Shown here: piece after piece, positions 40,870-48,464 of the stretch | How the letters are laid out: each line of letters opens with the position of its first letter | Position numbering within the stretch: position 1 is the first letter of the stretch | Assembly (NCBI GenBank): GCA_965367015.1 | Contig: CBDUGY010000008.1 | Location: 1 to 48,464, forward strand | Length of the DNA: 48,464 nucleotides | Source: CAXBES01 sp965367015 | Lineage (GTDB): Bacteria > Bacteroidota > Bacteroidia > Flavobacteriales > Flavobacteriaceae | Reading direction: 5' to 3' | The notes under the pieces: generated by a model | Database searches by the model: none | Told to the model about the DNA's origin: nothing | What the model saw: only the letters and a program-made list of their open reading frames with translations | Translations under genes and position numbers: made by a program

Positions 40870-41664
40870 ATGGACAGTCTCGATGCTATTCTCCTTGGAA
40901 TCATTCAAGGTTTTACTGAATTCTTACCGGTTTCATCTAGTGGACACCTCGAGTTGGGTAAAGCTATCCTTGGTGATACTTCTGTTCCTGAAGAAAGTCT
41001 TCTCTTTACTGTAGTCTTACATTTCGCGACAGCATTAAGTACTATTGTGGTTTTTAGAAAGGATATATGGGATATTATCAGCGGACTCTTACAATTTAAA
41101 TGGAACGACGAAACGAAATTTATTTTTAAAATTATTATTTCGATGCTTCCGGCAGCAATTGTCGGACTTCTGTTTGAAGAGCAACTTGAGGCATTTTTCG
41201 GAGGTAATATTGCATTTGTAGGAGCAATGCTGATTGTTACCGCTATTCTCTTATGGCTCGCTGATAAAGCGAAATCTACCGGAAAACCGGTAAATTACAA
41301 ACACGCATTTATTATCGGTATTTCGCAAGCCGTAGCTATGCTCCCGGGGATATCAAGAAGCGGGGCAACTATTTCTACTTCGGTATTACTCGGCAATGAT
41401 AAAAGCAAAGCAGCGCGATTTTCATTCTTAATGGTAGTGCCTCTTATCTTCGGAAAGATTGCAAAGGACGTTCTAAGCGGAGATCTTGCTTCAGAATCTG
41501 TAAATTTTACAACTTTAGGTCTGGGTTTTCTCGCGGCTTTTATTTGCGGCCTGATTGCTTGTACCTGGATGATAAAACTCGTTCGTAAGAGCAAACTTTC
41601 TTATTTCGCTCTTTATTGCGTGATTGTTGGACTTGTCGCCATTGGGATAGGATTATATACATAG
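40870..41664 (+). CDS. uppP: Undecaprenyl-diphosphate phosphatase
   Basis: The 264-residue membrane enzyme has both active-site regions of the UppP/BacA family: GIIQGFTEFLPVSSSGHLEL (residues about 10-29; Glu and His) and GISRSGATIS (about 159-168; Arg-Ser-Gly). It dephosphorylates undecaprenyl diphosphate to recycle the lipid carrier for cell-wall synthesis. Seven to eight hydrophobic helices are visible. It is 3 nt after DUF3098 and 4 nt before truB, in the ftsX operon. Confidence 0.96.
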   Translation: MDSLDAILLGIIQGFTEFLPVSSSGHLELGKAILGDTSVPEESLLFTVVLHFATALSTIVVFRKDIWDIISGLLQFKWNDETKFIFKIIISMLPAAIVGLLFEEQLEAFFGGNIAFVGAMLIVTAILLWLADKAKSTGKPVNYKHAFIIGISQAVAMLPGISRSGATISTSVLLGNDKSKAARFSFLMVVPLIFGKIAKDVLSGDLASESVNFTTLGLGFLAAFICGLIACTWMIKLVRKSKLSYFALYCVIVGLVAIGIGLYT

Positions 41665-41668
41665 GATA

Positions 41669-42358
41669 ATGACAGTTGAAGACTACAAAGAAGGACAGGT
41701 TTTATTAATTGACAAACCCTTGGGGTGGACTTCCTTTCAGGTAGTAAATAAAGTGAGATGGCTCATCAGAAAAAAATTTGATCTTAAGAAGATAAAAGTT
41801 GGTCACGCGGGAACACTAGACCCATTGGCCAGCGGACTCTTAATTATCTGCACGGGTAAGTTTACAAAGAAGATTGATACATATCAGGCACAAGAAAAAG
41901 AATATACCGGAACTATTACATTAGGCGCAACTACTCCAAGTTATGATCTGGAGACAGATTTTGATCGAACTTTCGATCTGTCGGGAATTATTTCAGAAAA
42001 AATTAAAGAAGCAACGAGTGAGTTTCTGGGTGAGATTCAGCAACAACCACCGGTGTTTTCAGCATTAAAAAAAGACGGAAAGAGACTATATGAATTTGCA
42101 CGAGCCGGAGAAGATGTGGTGATTCCGAAACGAATTGTAAACATTTCAGCTTTCGAAATTTTGAATATTGAGCTACCTCATATAGATTTTAGGGTTGTTT
42201 GTAGTAAAGGCACTTATATTAGATCATTAGCCCATGATTTTGGAAAAGCGCTTAATAATGGAGGATATCTATCCGCTTTAAGGCGTACTAAAATTGGAGA
42301 ATTTAATGTTGATAATTCGATTTCAATTTTGGAATTCGAAGAACGGATGAAACCTTAA
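41669..42358 (+). CDS. truB: tRNA pseudouridine(55) synthase
   Basis: The 229-residue product has the catalytic VGHAGTLDPLASGLL with nucleophile Asp51. QQPPVFSALKKDGKRLYEFARAG and the RNA-binding SKGTYIRSLAHDFG follow. It makes pseudouridine 55 in the T-loop of tRNAs. It is shorter than E. coli TruB because the C-terminal PUA domain is absent, common in Bacteroidota. It ends the ftsX operon. Confidence 0.95.
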   Translation: MTVEDYKEGQVLLIDKPLGWTSFQVVNKVRWLIRKKFDLKKIKVGHAGTLDPLASGLLIICTGKFTKKIDTYQAQEKEYTGTITLGATTPSYDLETDFDRTFDLSGIISEKIKEATSEFLGEIQQQPPVFSALKKDGKRLYEFARAGEDVVIPKRIVNISAFEILNIELPHIDFRVVCSKGTYIRSLAHDFGKALNNGGYLSALRRTKIGEFNVDNSISILEFEERMKP

Positions 42359-42450
42359 CCGTCGTAAAGACGTCGTTAAAACGATCATAATCGGGTACAT
42401 AATTACCTCATTAGTATGTATTTTCGCAATAAATTTCGGTTATTGTAGTG

Positions 42451-43182
42451 ATGAATTTTAATTATTCATATAGAGCTTTTTTAATTACGTCTTTATTGTT
42501 CGGAATTCTGTTCCTGCTTATGACGAGTATAAACCTCTCTAAGTATAAGGAAAAAGCAGAAGAGATTATTGATGTAGATTATACTATTGATCAAAGTATT
42601 CTTGAAGAGGAAGAAACAGAAGATCTGGCTACTATAACAAACCCACCCATTAATGCTGAAACACATAGAGCATTTAATGAAGCAGAGGAGTTTATTAAAG
42701 AAATAGAACAAGAACGCGAAGAATTTTCGGAGACCACCGAAGGTAAACTTGAAGAAATAGAAGCTGCAATCGAAGATTCACAAGTCGCTTCTAATGGTAA
42801 TGGCATCATCGCTTCCAATAATAAGCAGATTAGAAAAAAGGAAGTTAGTTCGAGTGGTTCTAATAAGAAAGAGACGGTTTCTACAATTAAGTCATCTAAC
42901 CGCAATAGCACCAATAGTTATCGCCTTATTAACAGAACTGCCCTATATTTTCCTAACCCGGTTTATACCTGCGAAGGCGGGGGCAAAGTAGTTATAGCCA
43001 TAGAAGTAAATGAGTCTGGTACCGTTAAAAAAGCTTCATATAACTCAAGGCAGTCAACAACTACAAATCAGTGTTTAATCGACAGTGCATTAGAATATGC
43101 ATCACTTGCGCGATTTACAACAGACGCTTCAAGAGAGAAACAACTCGGAACAATAACGTATAACTTTCCCGGACAAGATTAA
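42451..43182 (+). CDS. TonB-like C-terminal domain protein, membrane-anchored
   Basis: The 243-residue protein has one N-terminal membrane helix (about 8-27, AFLITSLLFGILFLLMTSI). A long acidic linker follows (QSILEEEETEDLATIT, EFIKEIEQEREEF, KLEEIEAAIEDS), and a C-terminal domain from about residue 165. The last part (NPVYTCEGGGKVVIAIEVNESGTVKKASY...CLIDSALEYASLARF) resembles the TonB C-terminal fold, with a Cys pair (CEGG, QCLID) that may form a disulfide. No ExbB or ExbD gene is near, and no outer-membrane receptor. It starts at ATG 42451 (a GTG precedes it directly). It is 92 bp after truB, and the DNA glycosylase Tag follows. Confidence 0.72.
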   Translation: MNFNYSYRAFLITSLLFGILFLLMTSINLSKYKEKAEEIIDVDYTIDQSILEEEETEDLATITNPPINAETHRAFNEAEEFIKEIEQEREEFSETTEGKLEEIEAAIEDSQVASNGNGIIASNNKQIRKKEVSSSGSNKKETVSTIKSSNRNSTNSYRLINRTALYFPNPVYTCEGGGKVVIAIEVNESGTVKKASYNSRQSTTTNQCLIDSALEYASLARFTTDASREKQLGTITYNFPGQD

Positions 43183-43223
43183 ACGTTCGATTTTATAATA
43201 ATCATTATCTCAAAAATAGTGTA

Positions 43224-43787
43224 ATGCAAAAGACAAGATGCCCATGGTGTGGAGAAGATCCGTTATACATCGCTTATCATGACACAGAATGGGGTGTTCC
43301 GGTATATGACGATGCTACCCTTTTCGAATTCTTAATCTTAGAAACTTTTCAGGCGGGCTTGAGCTGGATTACCATTCTGAGAAAGCGGGAGAACTTCAGA
43401 AAAGCATTTGATAGTTTTAATTACAAAAAAATAGCACGTTACGACCAGAAAAAGATTGACTCGCTTTTAAAAGATTCGGGCATCATTCGTAATAAGTTAA
43501 AGGTAAAATCGGCCGTAACAAACGCTCAGGCGTTTATTAAAATTCAAAATGAATTTGGCAGTTTTAGTAACTATATATGGAAATTCGTTAATGGTAAACC
43601 CATTAAGAATAATTTAAAATCGATGGATCAGGCCGATGCAAATACCCCTTTAAGTGATGAAATAAGTAAAGATCTTAAAGTAAGAGGGTTCAAGTTTGTA
43701 GGTAGTACGGTTGTATACGCTCATATGCAAGCCACCGGCATGGTCAATGACCATCTAATAACATGCTTTAGATATAATCAGGTATAG
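43224..43787 (+). CDS. tag: DNA-3-methyladenine glycosylase I
   Basis: The 187-residue product closely follows Tag: the Zn ligand in KTRCPWCGEDPLYIAYHDTEWGVP (Cys6 and His19) and the end pair in MVNDHLITCFRY (His and Cys). The substrate-pocket region LFEFLILETFQAGLSWITILRKR carries the conserved Glu. It removes 3-methyladenine from alkylated DNA. The gene is 41 bp after the TonB-like gene and converges on a small TPR-like gene with 5 bp between the stops. Confidence 0.95.
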   Translation: MQKTRCPWCGEDPLYIAYHDTEWGVPVYDDATLFEFLILETFQAGLSWITILRKRENFRKAFDSFNYKKIARYDQKKIDSLLKDSGIIRNKLKVKSAVTNAQAFIKIQNEFGSFSNYIWKFVNGKPIKNNLKSMDQADANTPLSDEISKDLKVRGFKFVGSTVVYAHMQATGMVNDHLITCFRYNQV

Positions 43788-43792
43788 CGATT

Positions 43793-44152
43793 TTAGTCTA
43801 TTTTCTCAATTGCGCTTATTGACAGGTATTGATTCGGACTGATAGCCATGTCTAATGCCTTCAAAGATTGAATATAGCGATATTTTAATGTAGCATCGGT
43901 TGGTTTAACCTCCTGAAATAATTTCTCGTACCATTTTTTGGCCTTGCGATACTCATTTTTAAAGTAATAGGCATTCGCCAATCTCTCATAGATAAATGGA
44001 GTACCATAACCTTCAACGACTACTTGTTCGTACACTTTCGTGATATCGACGTCCTTGTTAACGTCTATTTTGGTCTTAGTTGATGTTTGGGAAAATGAAT
44101 TAATCGAAATACATGCAAACAGCACATAAAGAAGCAGGGATAGCTTTTTCAT
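43793..44152 (-). CDS. Secreted TPR-like small protein
   Basis: The 119-residue product has a signal peptide (MKKLSLLLYVLFACISINSFSQ). One or two TPR-type helices follow: YERLANAYYFKNEYRKAKKWYEKLFQEVKP (about 55-84) and ATLKYRYIQSLKALDM. This resembles the N-terminal part of OmpA/PorE-type surface proteins of Bacteroidota that have TPR repeats, but the OmpA domain is missing. It may be a truncated relative or a small periplasmic adaptor. It ends 5 bp from tag (convergent). Confidence 0.72.
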   Translation of the reverse strand: MKKLSLLLYVLFACISINSFSQTSTKTKIDVNKDVDITKVYEQVVVEGYGTPFIYERLANAYYFKNEYRKAKKWYEKLFQEVKPTDATLKYRYIQSLKALDMAISPNQYLSISAIEKID

Positions 44153-44260
44153 TTTAGTGAGAATTAAAATTTAGGCAATAAATATAAGAAATTTCTTACA
44201 ATAAATAAGATTTTTCTTACAAATACTACCCTCAGTTAGGGTTTGTTAGTGTAATAAACG

Positions 44261-44290
44261 ATAAAGACGGCAATTATTTGCCGTCTTTAT
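44261..44290 (-). terminator. Rho-independent terminator after the deiminase-like gene
   Basis: ATAAAGACGGCA (44261-44272) pairs perfectly with TGCCGTCTTTAT (44279-44290), a 12-bp stem with a 6-nt loop. It lies 37 bp after the stop of the 44327-46072 gene. Confidence 0.8.
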
Positions 44291-44326
44291 GTTAAAATTT
44301 TAATTACAATCGCGTTATTAAGACTC

Positions 44327-46072
44327 TTACTTAATGATTTTTTTATGAACTGTCCCGAAGTCTCCTCTAAAGGTCACGAATAAAGTTCCCGACCAATTAT
44401 CATTTAAATCTAATGAAATAACCCCATTCCCATCTTCTACTTGTTCATTGTATAATTCCTGACCTAACAAGTTATGGATCGAAATTTTAACAGCACCATT
44501 AATATTTGTAAGGCGGAAAGAAACATTATTCGTAGCCGGATTCGGATAGGGTGCCGAAATATTAGTTTCAGCGAATTCATTTACAGATAACAATCCAACT
44601 TCAATTGTCCAATAACCCTGAGGGGCAACAATTGGTCGGGCTAATGTCTTTCCTGAATTTGCCTCTGCTCGAATATAATATTCAACATTAGTATTTGTAG
44701 AAGGTGTAGTTATATTTGCTGTCCAGTTATCACCACTAACGAGCGTCATTGGAGTTTCGTTAAATGTTGAGCTCCCTTCCGCTCTCCAATATACATTCGC
44801 ATTATTGATATCAGATATATGTTTGATGGTCGCATCAATTGCTACTGTTGCATTTGGTATTGCTTCATCTACAGGTTGGTGTACTATCAGTAGTGGATCT
44901 TCAACACCAATAGTATGAGTAATACAATGTAAAGCTCCTAACTGTGCTATTAGATTCTCTCCAGGGTTATCAACATCAATACCCACGATATTGTAACCCG
45001 GCATAAGTTCTTCATAATAAGCGAGAGCCGGTGCATCCACTTCGGGTCTATAAGTAGGCACTAAAATAGTTTTGTTCACGATCAATGAATTACTAAAAGT
45101 TCGGTAATGACCTCCGGTATCGGGATAACTGCCCGATGTGCTAGGTGGAGCATCTATCCATTTTACATCATAAGGGGTACCAAATGGAGATTGAAAATTA
45201 CTGAGGACATAGTCGATATTTGCTTCAATTTGCGGACCGTCGGCTACACCGGTTGGATATTTACTCACCAATAAAGTTTCTTCATCCAATAATTTCATAT
45301 GCATATCGATATGGTGAATGACATCGTATGGAAGTATATCCATTTTGATATAATTCTCTATCCCCATGTATTGCTCCATAATTGCATCTATTTGAGCTTC
45401 AGATTTTGGCGAAACTCCGTAAGGGTTCCCTGGTTCATTTTCATTTAAGATAAGGCTGGAAGCAAAGGCGTTTCCAAGTCCGTCACTCATATAATTACCC
45501 CCTGTGTTCACCAGATCATTACTCCCGGTATTAGTAATATAAATGGGCAGATTAAGAAGCGAGGCATGTGCTGAAGGAATTGCATCATCATCGGGACGCG
45601 GTCTATTATAAATCCAATCGGTAATAGCTCTTTCTCCAACATCGTTCGAATAAATTGTATTCCCGGCATAATCACGAATCCAGATACTGTTCCATGGTGC
45701 GTCCATAAAAATAACATTCGTTAAATCGACTCCGCCTGCAGTTAAATAATTTGAAACAGAAGTTTGATTCTGGGTAGTAATTACAACCTTACATTCATTT
45801 ACGCCGGCCGCAACAATTTGTCTTAAAATACCCTGAAAATTCGGATTCCATGTAACTACCAAATATTCAACTTCTTCCCATTCGGCAGCGGCGCGAACAG
45901 GTGTAGTGGGAGGTGGTGTGAAACGATTACTGGTAAACTGAAAATCTGAAATCAATTCCTTTTCTGTCTCAGTAAGATTCTTTGGGAGATTCTCTTCCAC
46001 TTGCGCCATTAAAAATGGAGTTTGAATCACAAGTAGAACAAGAAGTAAATATTTTGAATAAATATGCATCAT
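44327..46072 (-). CDS. T9SS-secreted peptidylarginine-deiminase-like enzyme
   Basis: The 581-residue product has a signal peptide (about 1-23). The catalytic domain is of the Porphyromonas-type peptidylarginine deiminase/agmatine deiminase superfamily. Expected residues are all present: Trp131 and Asp134 in IWIRDYAG, His254 and Asp256 in HHIDMHMKLL, Asn328 in TFSNSLIVN, and Cys383 in GALHCITH. An Arg157-x-Arg159 pair (YNRPRP) matches the substrate-carboxylate-binding pair that gives PPAD its preference for C-terminal arginines. An Ig-like domain (about 395-493) and a type A T9SS sorting domain (about 500-581, YPNPATNNVSF start) follow. It would be surface-exported and could citrullinate peptides. 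It is monocistronic with a strong terminator. Confidence 0.88.
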   Translation of the reverse strand: MMHIYSKYLLLVLLVIQTPFLMAQVEENLPKNLTETEKELISDFQFTSNRFTPPPTTPVRAAAEWEEVEYLVVTWNPNFQGILRQIVAAGVNECKVVITTQNQTSVSNYLTAGGVDLTNVIFMDAPWNSIWIRDYAGNTIYSNDVGERAITDWIYNRPRPDDDAIPSAHASLLNLPIYITNTGSNDLVNTGGNYMSDGLGNAFASSLILNENEPGNPYGVSPKSEAQIDAIMEQYMGIENYIKMDILPYDVIHHIDMHMKLLDEETLLVSKYPTGVADGPQIEANIDYVLSNFQSPFGTPYDVKWIDAPPSTSGSYPDTGGHYRTFSNSLIVNKTILVPTYRPEVDAPALAYYEELMPGYNIVGIDVDNPGENLIAQLGALHCITHTIGVEDPLLIVHQPVDEAIPNATVAIDATIKHISDINNANVYWRAEGSSTFNETPMTLVSGDNWTANITTPSTNTNVEYYIRAEANSGKTLARPIVAPQGYWTIEVGLLSVNEFAETNISAPYPNPATNNVSFRLTNINGAVKISIHNLLGQELYNEQVEDGNGVISLDLNDNWSGTLFVTFRGDFGTVHKKIIK

Positions 46073-46126
46073 TTTAAAATGTAAAAGTTACGGTTACGAA
46101 TATACTTATTTTTATAATGTTTATAA

Positions 46127-46783
46127 TCAACCTCTTGAATTCTTAACATTTAGAAATTCTAAGAAATCCTCTCTCGAAATTTCCTCTGCACCAAGACTTT
46201 CTAGATGTTTTGTGTACACCTGACAATCTATTATTTTATATTTCTTAGTTTTCAACATTTCAACCAAATGCACAAAAGCAACTTTGGAAGCATCACTCAC
46301 TTTACTAAACATACTCTCGCCACAAAACACTTTCTCTTTGCTTAGATCAATTCCGTAGAGCCCCCCAACTAGTTCGTCTTTGAGCCATACTTCAACCGAA
46401 ATCGCACTCCCCAATTCGTGCAGTTTCAGATAAGCTTCCAGCATTTCTTCTGTGATCCATGTACCTCTTTGCCCATCCCGTTTTATATTAGCACAATTTT
46501 TTATCACTTCGGAAAAACAAGTATTAAAAGTTACTTTAAACTTATTGGTTATTATGGTCTTTCGTAGACTTTTTGATATTTTTAATTTCTTCGGAAATAG
46601 AACCATTCTCATTTCGGGACTCCACCACAAAATTGGTTGATCATGGTCATACCATGGAAAAATACCGGATCTATATGCTAACAGCAATCGCTCGACCGAT
46701 AAATCACCTCCAATCGCAAGAATTCCCTCTTCAGAGGCTTCAGAAGTATTAGGGAACCATATTTCTTTCGATAGGAAATGCAT
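46127..46783 (-). CDS. aat: Leucyl/phenylalanyl-tRNA--protein transferase
   Basis: The 218-residue product has the family start WFPNTSEASEEGILAIGGDLSVERLLLAYRSGIFPW and the catalytic-domain segments WWSPEMRMVLFP, GTWITEEMLEAYLKLHELGSAISVEVW and LVGGLYGIDLSK, plus CGESMFSK. It adds Leu or Phe from tRNA to N-terminal Lys or Arg of proteins, marking them for the ClpS/ClpAP N-end-rule pathway. It is a single gene between the deiminase and the fatty-acid transporter. Confidence 0.95.
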   Translation of the reverse strand: MHFLSKEIWFPNTSEASEEGILAIGGDLSVERLLLAYRSGIFPWYDHDQPILWWSPEMRMVLFPKKLKISKSLRKTIITNKFKVTFNTCFSEVIKNCANIKRDGQRGTWITEEMLEAYLKLHELGSAISVEVWLKDELVGGLYGIDLSKEKVFCGESMFSKVSDASKVAFVHLVEMLKTKKYKIIDCQVYTKHLESLGAEEISREDFLEFLNVKNSRG

Positions 46784-46809
46784 AGTTATTGCTCAATAAT
46801 AGAAATTAA

Positions 46810-48186
46810 TTATATGATGTAAAGTCCAACGAGGAATACGACCATTCCTATCAGCATCATCAGTAAGGTATAGGGTAAAATCTCTTTAGCCTTTAATTTG
46901 GTAATCCCTAACAACGGTAATGCCCAAAAGGGCTGCAACATATTGGTGATCTGATCGCCATAAGCCAAGGCCATGATCGCTTTTGGCAGCGGGACACCTA
47001 ATTTTAATGCCGATTCTACCACTATGGGACCTTGAATTGCCCATTGCCCACCACCACTTGGAACAAAAATATTGACTAGACCAGCACTGAAGAAAGTGAA
47101 AATTGGTAATGTTTGTGTAGTCGCTATGGAGACAAAGAAATCTGAAATTTGAACTACCATTCCACTATCCCGCATTATCCCCATTATTCCAAAATACAAG
47201 GGAAACTGTATTAAAATACCACTTGCTCCTCTTATCGATTCTTCTAAGGCGCTTAAAAAACTAGCAACATTCCTGTGTAAAATTAGAGCTAACCCGAGCA
47301 TAAAAAAGTTCAACAGATTAGGGGTTATAGCAAGGCTTTGAATATTTCCGAAGTACTGATAGATAAAAGCAATTAGTATTAGAATTCCAAAACCAATTCC
47401 AAAAATTTGTGAATGATCTAATCGTTCTACTCCTGTTAATTTTGTTTCAGCAGAATCAGGTCCTTTATAAATTGGTAAATTCGTTGGTGTTATAGTTGCT
47501 TTTCTACCCAGAAAGTATAAAAAAAGAGGAATTAATATCAGCAATATCCCGAAGAGGAGTAAATTGAATCCGCTGAATACAGTTTCACTAAAGGGTATTA
47601 AATCGGGAAGATCACTTTCTAAATTTATAGAACCAATACCTTTCATTAGACTTGCCAGATGACCGCTTTCAGCCACTTTTAATGGGGCTGAACCACTAAT
47701 TCCGCCATGCCAAATCATCAGTCCTACATAACCGGAAGCTCCCACCAAAGGATAATTAATATCAAAATTACGCAGCTGAGAAGCTTCAGCTACTTTTCGA
47801 GCCATGATTGCCCCAAAAATCAGTCCCAAGCCCCAATTAAAAAATGAAACCAACATTGTCGTGATACTCACTAACAGTACGGCATTAGAAGTATTACTCA
47901 CCAAATTGGTAAGTTTAATAATAAGAAAATTCATAGGCTTACTTAACACTAAAATATGTCCTAAGACCAATATTAGCATCATTTGGTAGGCGAATACTAG
48001 CAGTGCATTGTTCCATATTCCACTTTCCCAAAATGATAATACTGCCAAAAAATGATTCTCATCTTTAGGTCCCTGGGTGAATAGAAGTGCCAGTGCCATG
48101 GTCACTAATGTGAGAAGTATAGCAATCGCAAAGGGTGAAGGCAAAAATCGCTTGAATATCGTTTCGATGGTTTTAGTAATACTCAT
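46810..48186 (-). CDS. AtoE-type short-chain fatty acid transporter (TIGR00366-like)
   Basis: The 458-residue membrane protein has about ten to twelve helices and typical AtoE phrases: FKRFLPSPFAIAILLTLVTMALALLF near the start, FNWGLGLIFGAIMARKVAE, MIWHGGISGSAPLKVAESGH, and LVNIFVPSGGGQWAIQGPIVVESA. AtoE-type proteins carry short-chain fatty acids such as butyrate or acetoacetate. Start at ATG 48186 (MSITKTIETIF) is preferred to a GTG at 48216. No ato acyl-CoA genes lie alongside. A long inverted repeat (48200-48248) lies just upstream. Confidence 0.88.
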   Translation of the reverse strand: MSITKTIETIFKRFLPSPFAIAILLTLVTMALALLFTQGPKDENHFLAVLSFWESGIWNNALLVFAYQMMLILVLGHILVLSKPMNFLIIKLTNLVSNTSNAVLLVSITTMLVSFFNWGLGLIFGAIMARKVAEASQLRNFDINYPLVGASGYVGLMIWHGGISGSAPLKVAESGHLASLMKGIGSINLESDLPDLIPFSETVFSGFNLLLFGILLILIPLFLYFLGRKATITPTNLPIYKGPDSAETKLTGVERLDHSQIFGIGFGILILIAFIYQYFGNIQSLAITPNLLNFFMLGLALILHRNVASFLSALEESIRGASGILIQFPLYFGIMGIMRDSGMVVQISDFFVSIATTQTLPIFTFFSAGLVNIFVPSGGGQWAIQGPIVVESALKLGVPLPKAIMALAYGDQITNMLQPFWALPLLGITKLKAKEILPYTLLMMLIGMVVFLVGLYII

Positions 48187-48199
48187 TTGGTAAAAATAA

Positions 48200-48248
48200 G
48201 AAAAGCTTAAAGACACTCTTTTACGAAAAAAGTGAAATTAAGCTTTTC
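48200..48248. repeat. Long inverted repeat upstream of the AtoE-like gene
   Basis: GAAAAGCTTAA (48200-48210) and TTAAGCTTTTC (48238-48248) form a perfect 11-bp stem; the inner CACTCTTTT and AAAAAAGTG extend it. It lies 14 bp from the ATG and could be an operator, an attenuator or a terminator of an upstream gene beyond the window. Confidence 0.7.
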
Positions 48249-48256
48249 TAAACTAT

Positions 48257-48283
48257 GTTCTGGACAGAACTATATAAAGTTCT
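48257..48283. repeat. Interleaved palindromes GTTCT/AGAAC
   Basis: GTTCT-GGAC-AGAAC (48257-48270) is followed directly by AGAACT-ATATAA-AGTTCT (48266-48283), sharing the central arm. Two mutually exclusive hairpins can form. No known site type is recognised. Confidence 0.55.
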
Positions 48284-48342
48284 CCCGATATAGCGTCTGT
48301 TATAATTTGCCATCGCGTAAAATTAAAGTAAGACGGACATGT

Positions 48343-48464
48343 TAAATCGAGAATTTACTGTCTCTGTGGTTATGAGTAATCTCTCAAAAAAATGACGCAG
48401 CTTCAATAATCCAGCCGTACGCTTGGGATTAGTTCGACCTCGTAAATCGAAGATTTACTGTCTC
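48343..48464. repeat. Two 22-nt direct repeats exactly 100 bp apart at the window edge
   Basis: TAAATCGAGAATTTACTGTCTC (48343-48364) and TAAATCGAAGATTTACTGTCTC (48443-48464) differ at two positions (GA/AG). Each contains an internal palindrome (TAAATC...GATTTA in copy 2). The second copy ends exactly at the window end. The 78 bp between them look unrelated and have no gene. Confidence 0.75.

Noticed and set aside
48343..48464. CRISPR-like array at the right edge
   Set aside because: Only two 22-nt copies with a 78-bp spacer, far longer than CRISPR spacers, and no cas gene in the window.
48341..48464. Integron attC site
   Set aside because: GTTAAAT near copy 1 fits the GTTRRRY core, but copy 2 reads CGTAAAT and no matching RYYYAAC arm or integrase is present.

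Overview
The window looks like chromosome of a marine-type Flavobacteriaceae (Bacteroidota). The evidence is mutually consistent. Many genes carry the Bacteroidota -7 box TAnnTTTG, and Shine-Dalgarno sites are largely absent. One protein ends in a type IX secretion (T9SS) sorting domain. Several families are typical of this phylum (DUF4271, DUF4296, DUF3098, and probably DUF6252). Ribosomal protein S16 has an Ala/Glu-rich tail, and DnaE carries its own N-terminal proofreading domain. The DNA is AT-rich throughout. I see no rRNA, phage, CRISPR array or intact insertion sequence.

Layout, left part. 1-700: tRNA-Asp and two tiny hydrophilic ORFs. 687-3685: DUF58, ClpP, thioredoxin, a dispersed GC-rich repeat and a TMEM175-type channel. 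3722-9761: the DnaE polymerase, a DUF2383 protein and a duplicated-domain lipoprotein. 9815-14191: the rpsP-rimM-trmN6 operon, glutaryl-CoA dehydrogenase and a metallophosphoesterase. 14193-17149: a ferredoxin and its putative reductase, NifU and Mrp (electron transfer and Fe-S assembly). 17294-21815: an alkyltransferase-like protein, a LysE exporter, TrmB, a GT28-like glycosyltransferase and a PhoB/PhoR-like two-component pair.

Layout, right part. 22080-25105: a same-strand cluster of a LuxE-like acyl-activating enzyme, a membrane transglutaminase-like protein, a DUF350 membrane protein and a secreted YHS protein. 25171-31648: TyrS, an SDR epimerase, a DUF4296/PyrC/Dpm1-like operon and DUF4271-HemD. 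31718-39325: PckA, DUF423, saccharopine dehydrogenase, a YugP-like protease and LeuS. 39366-43787: FtsX, a small lipoprotein, DUF3098, UppP, TruB, a TonB-like protein and Tag glycosylase. 43793-48186: a TPR-like secreted protein, a T9SS-exported peptidylarginine-deiminase-like enzyme, Aat and an AtoE-type transporter. 48187-48464: non-coding DNA rich in inverted and direct repeats.

Most genes are housekeeping. The points I find most worth checking are: the peptidylarginine-deiminase homologue, which keeps the whole catalytic set plus an Arg-x-Arg pair; the LuxE-like/transglutaminase/DUF350/YHS cluster; the 22-nt repeats exactly 100 bp apart at the right edge; and a dispersed GC-rich repeat that sits inside the reductase-ferredoxin gene pair and distorts the apparent ferredoxin start. 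No single region shows an unambiguous new defence or mobile system.
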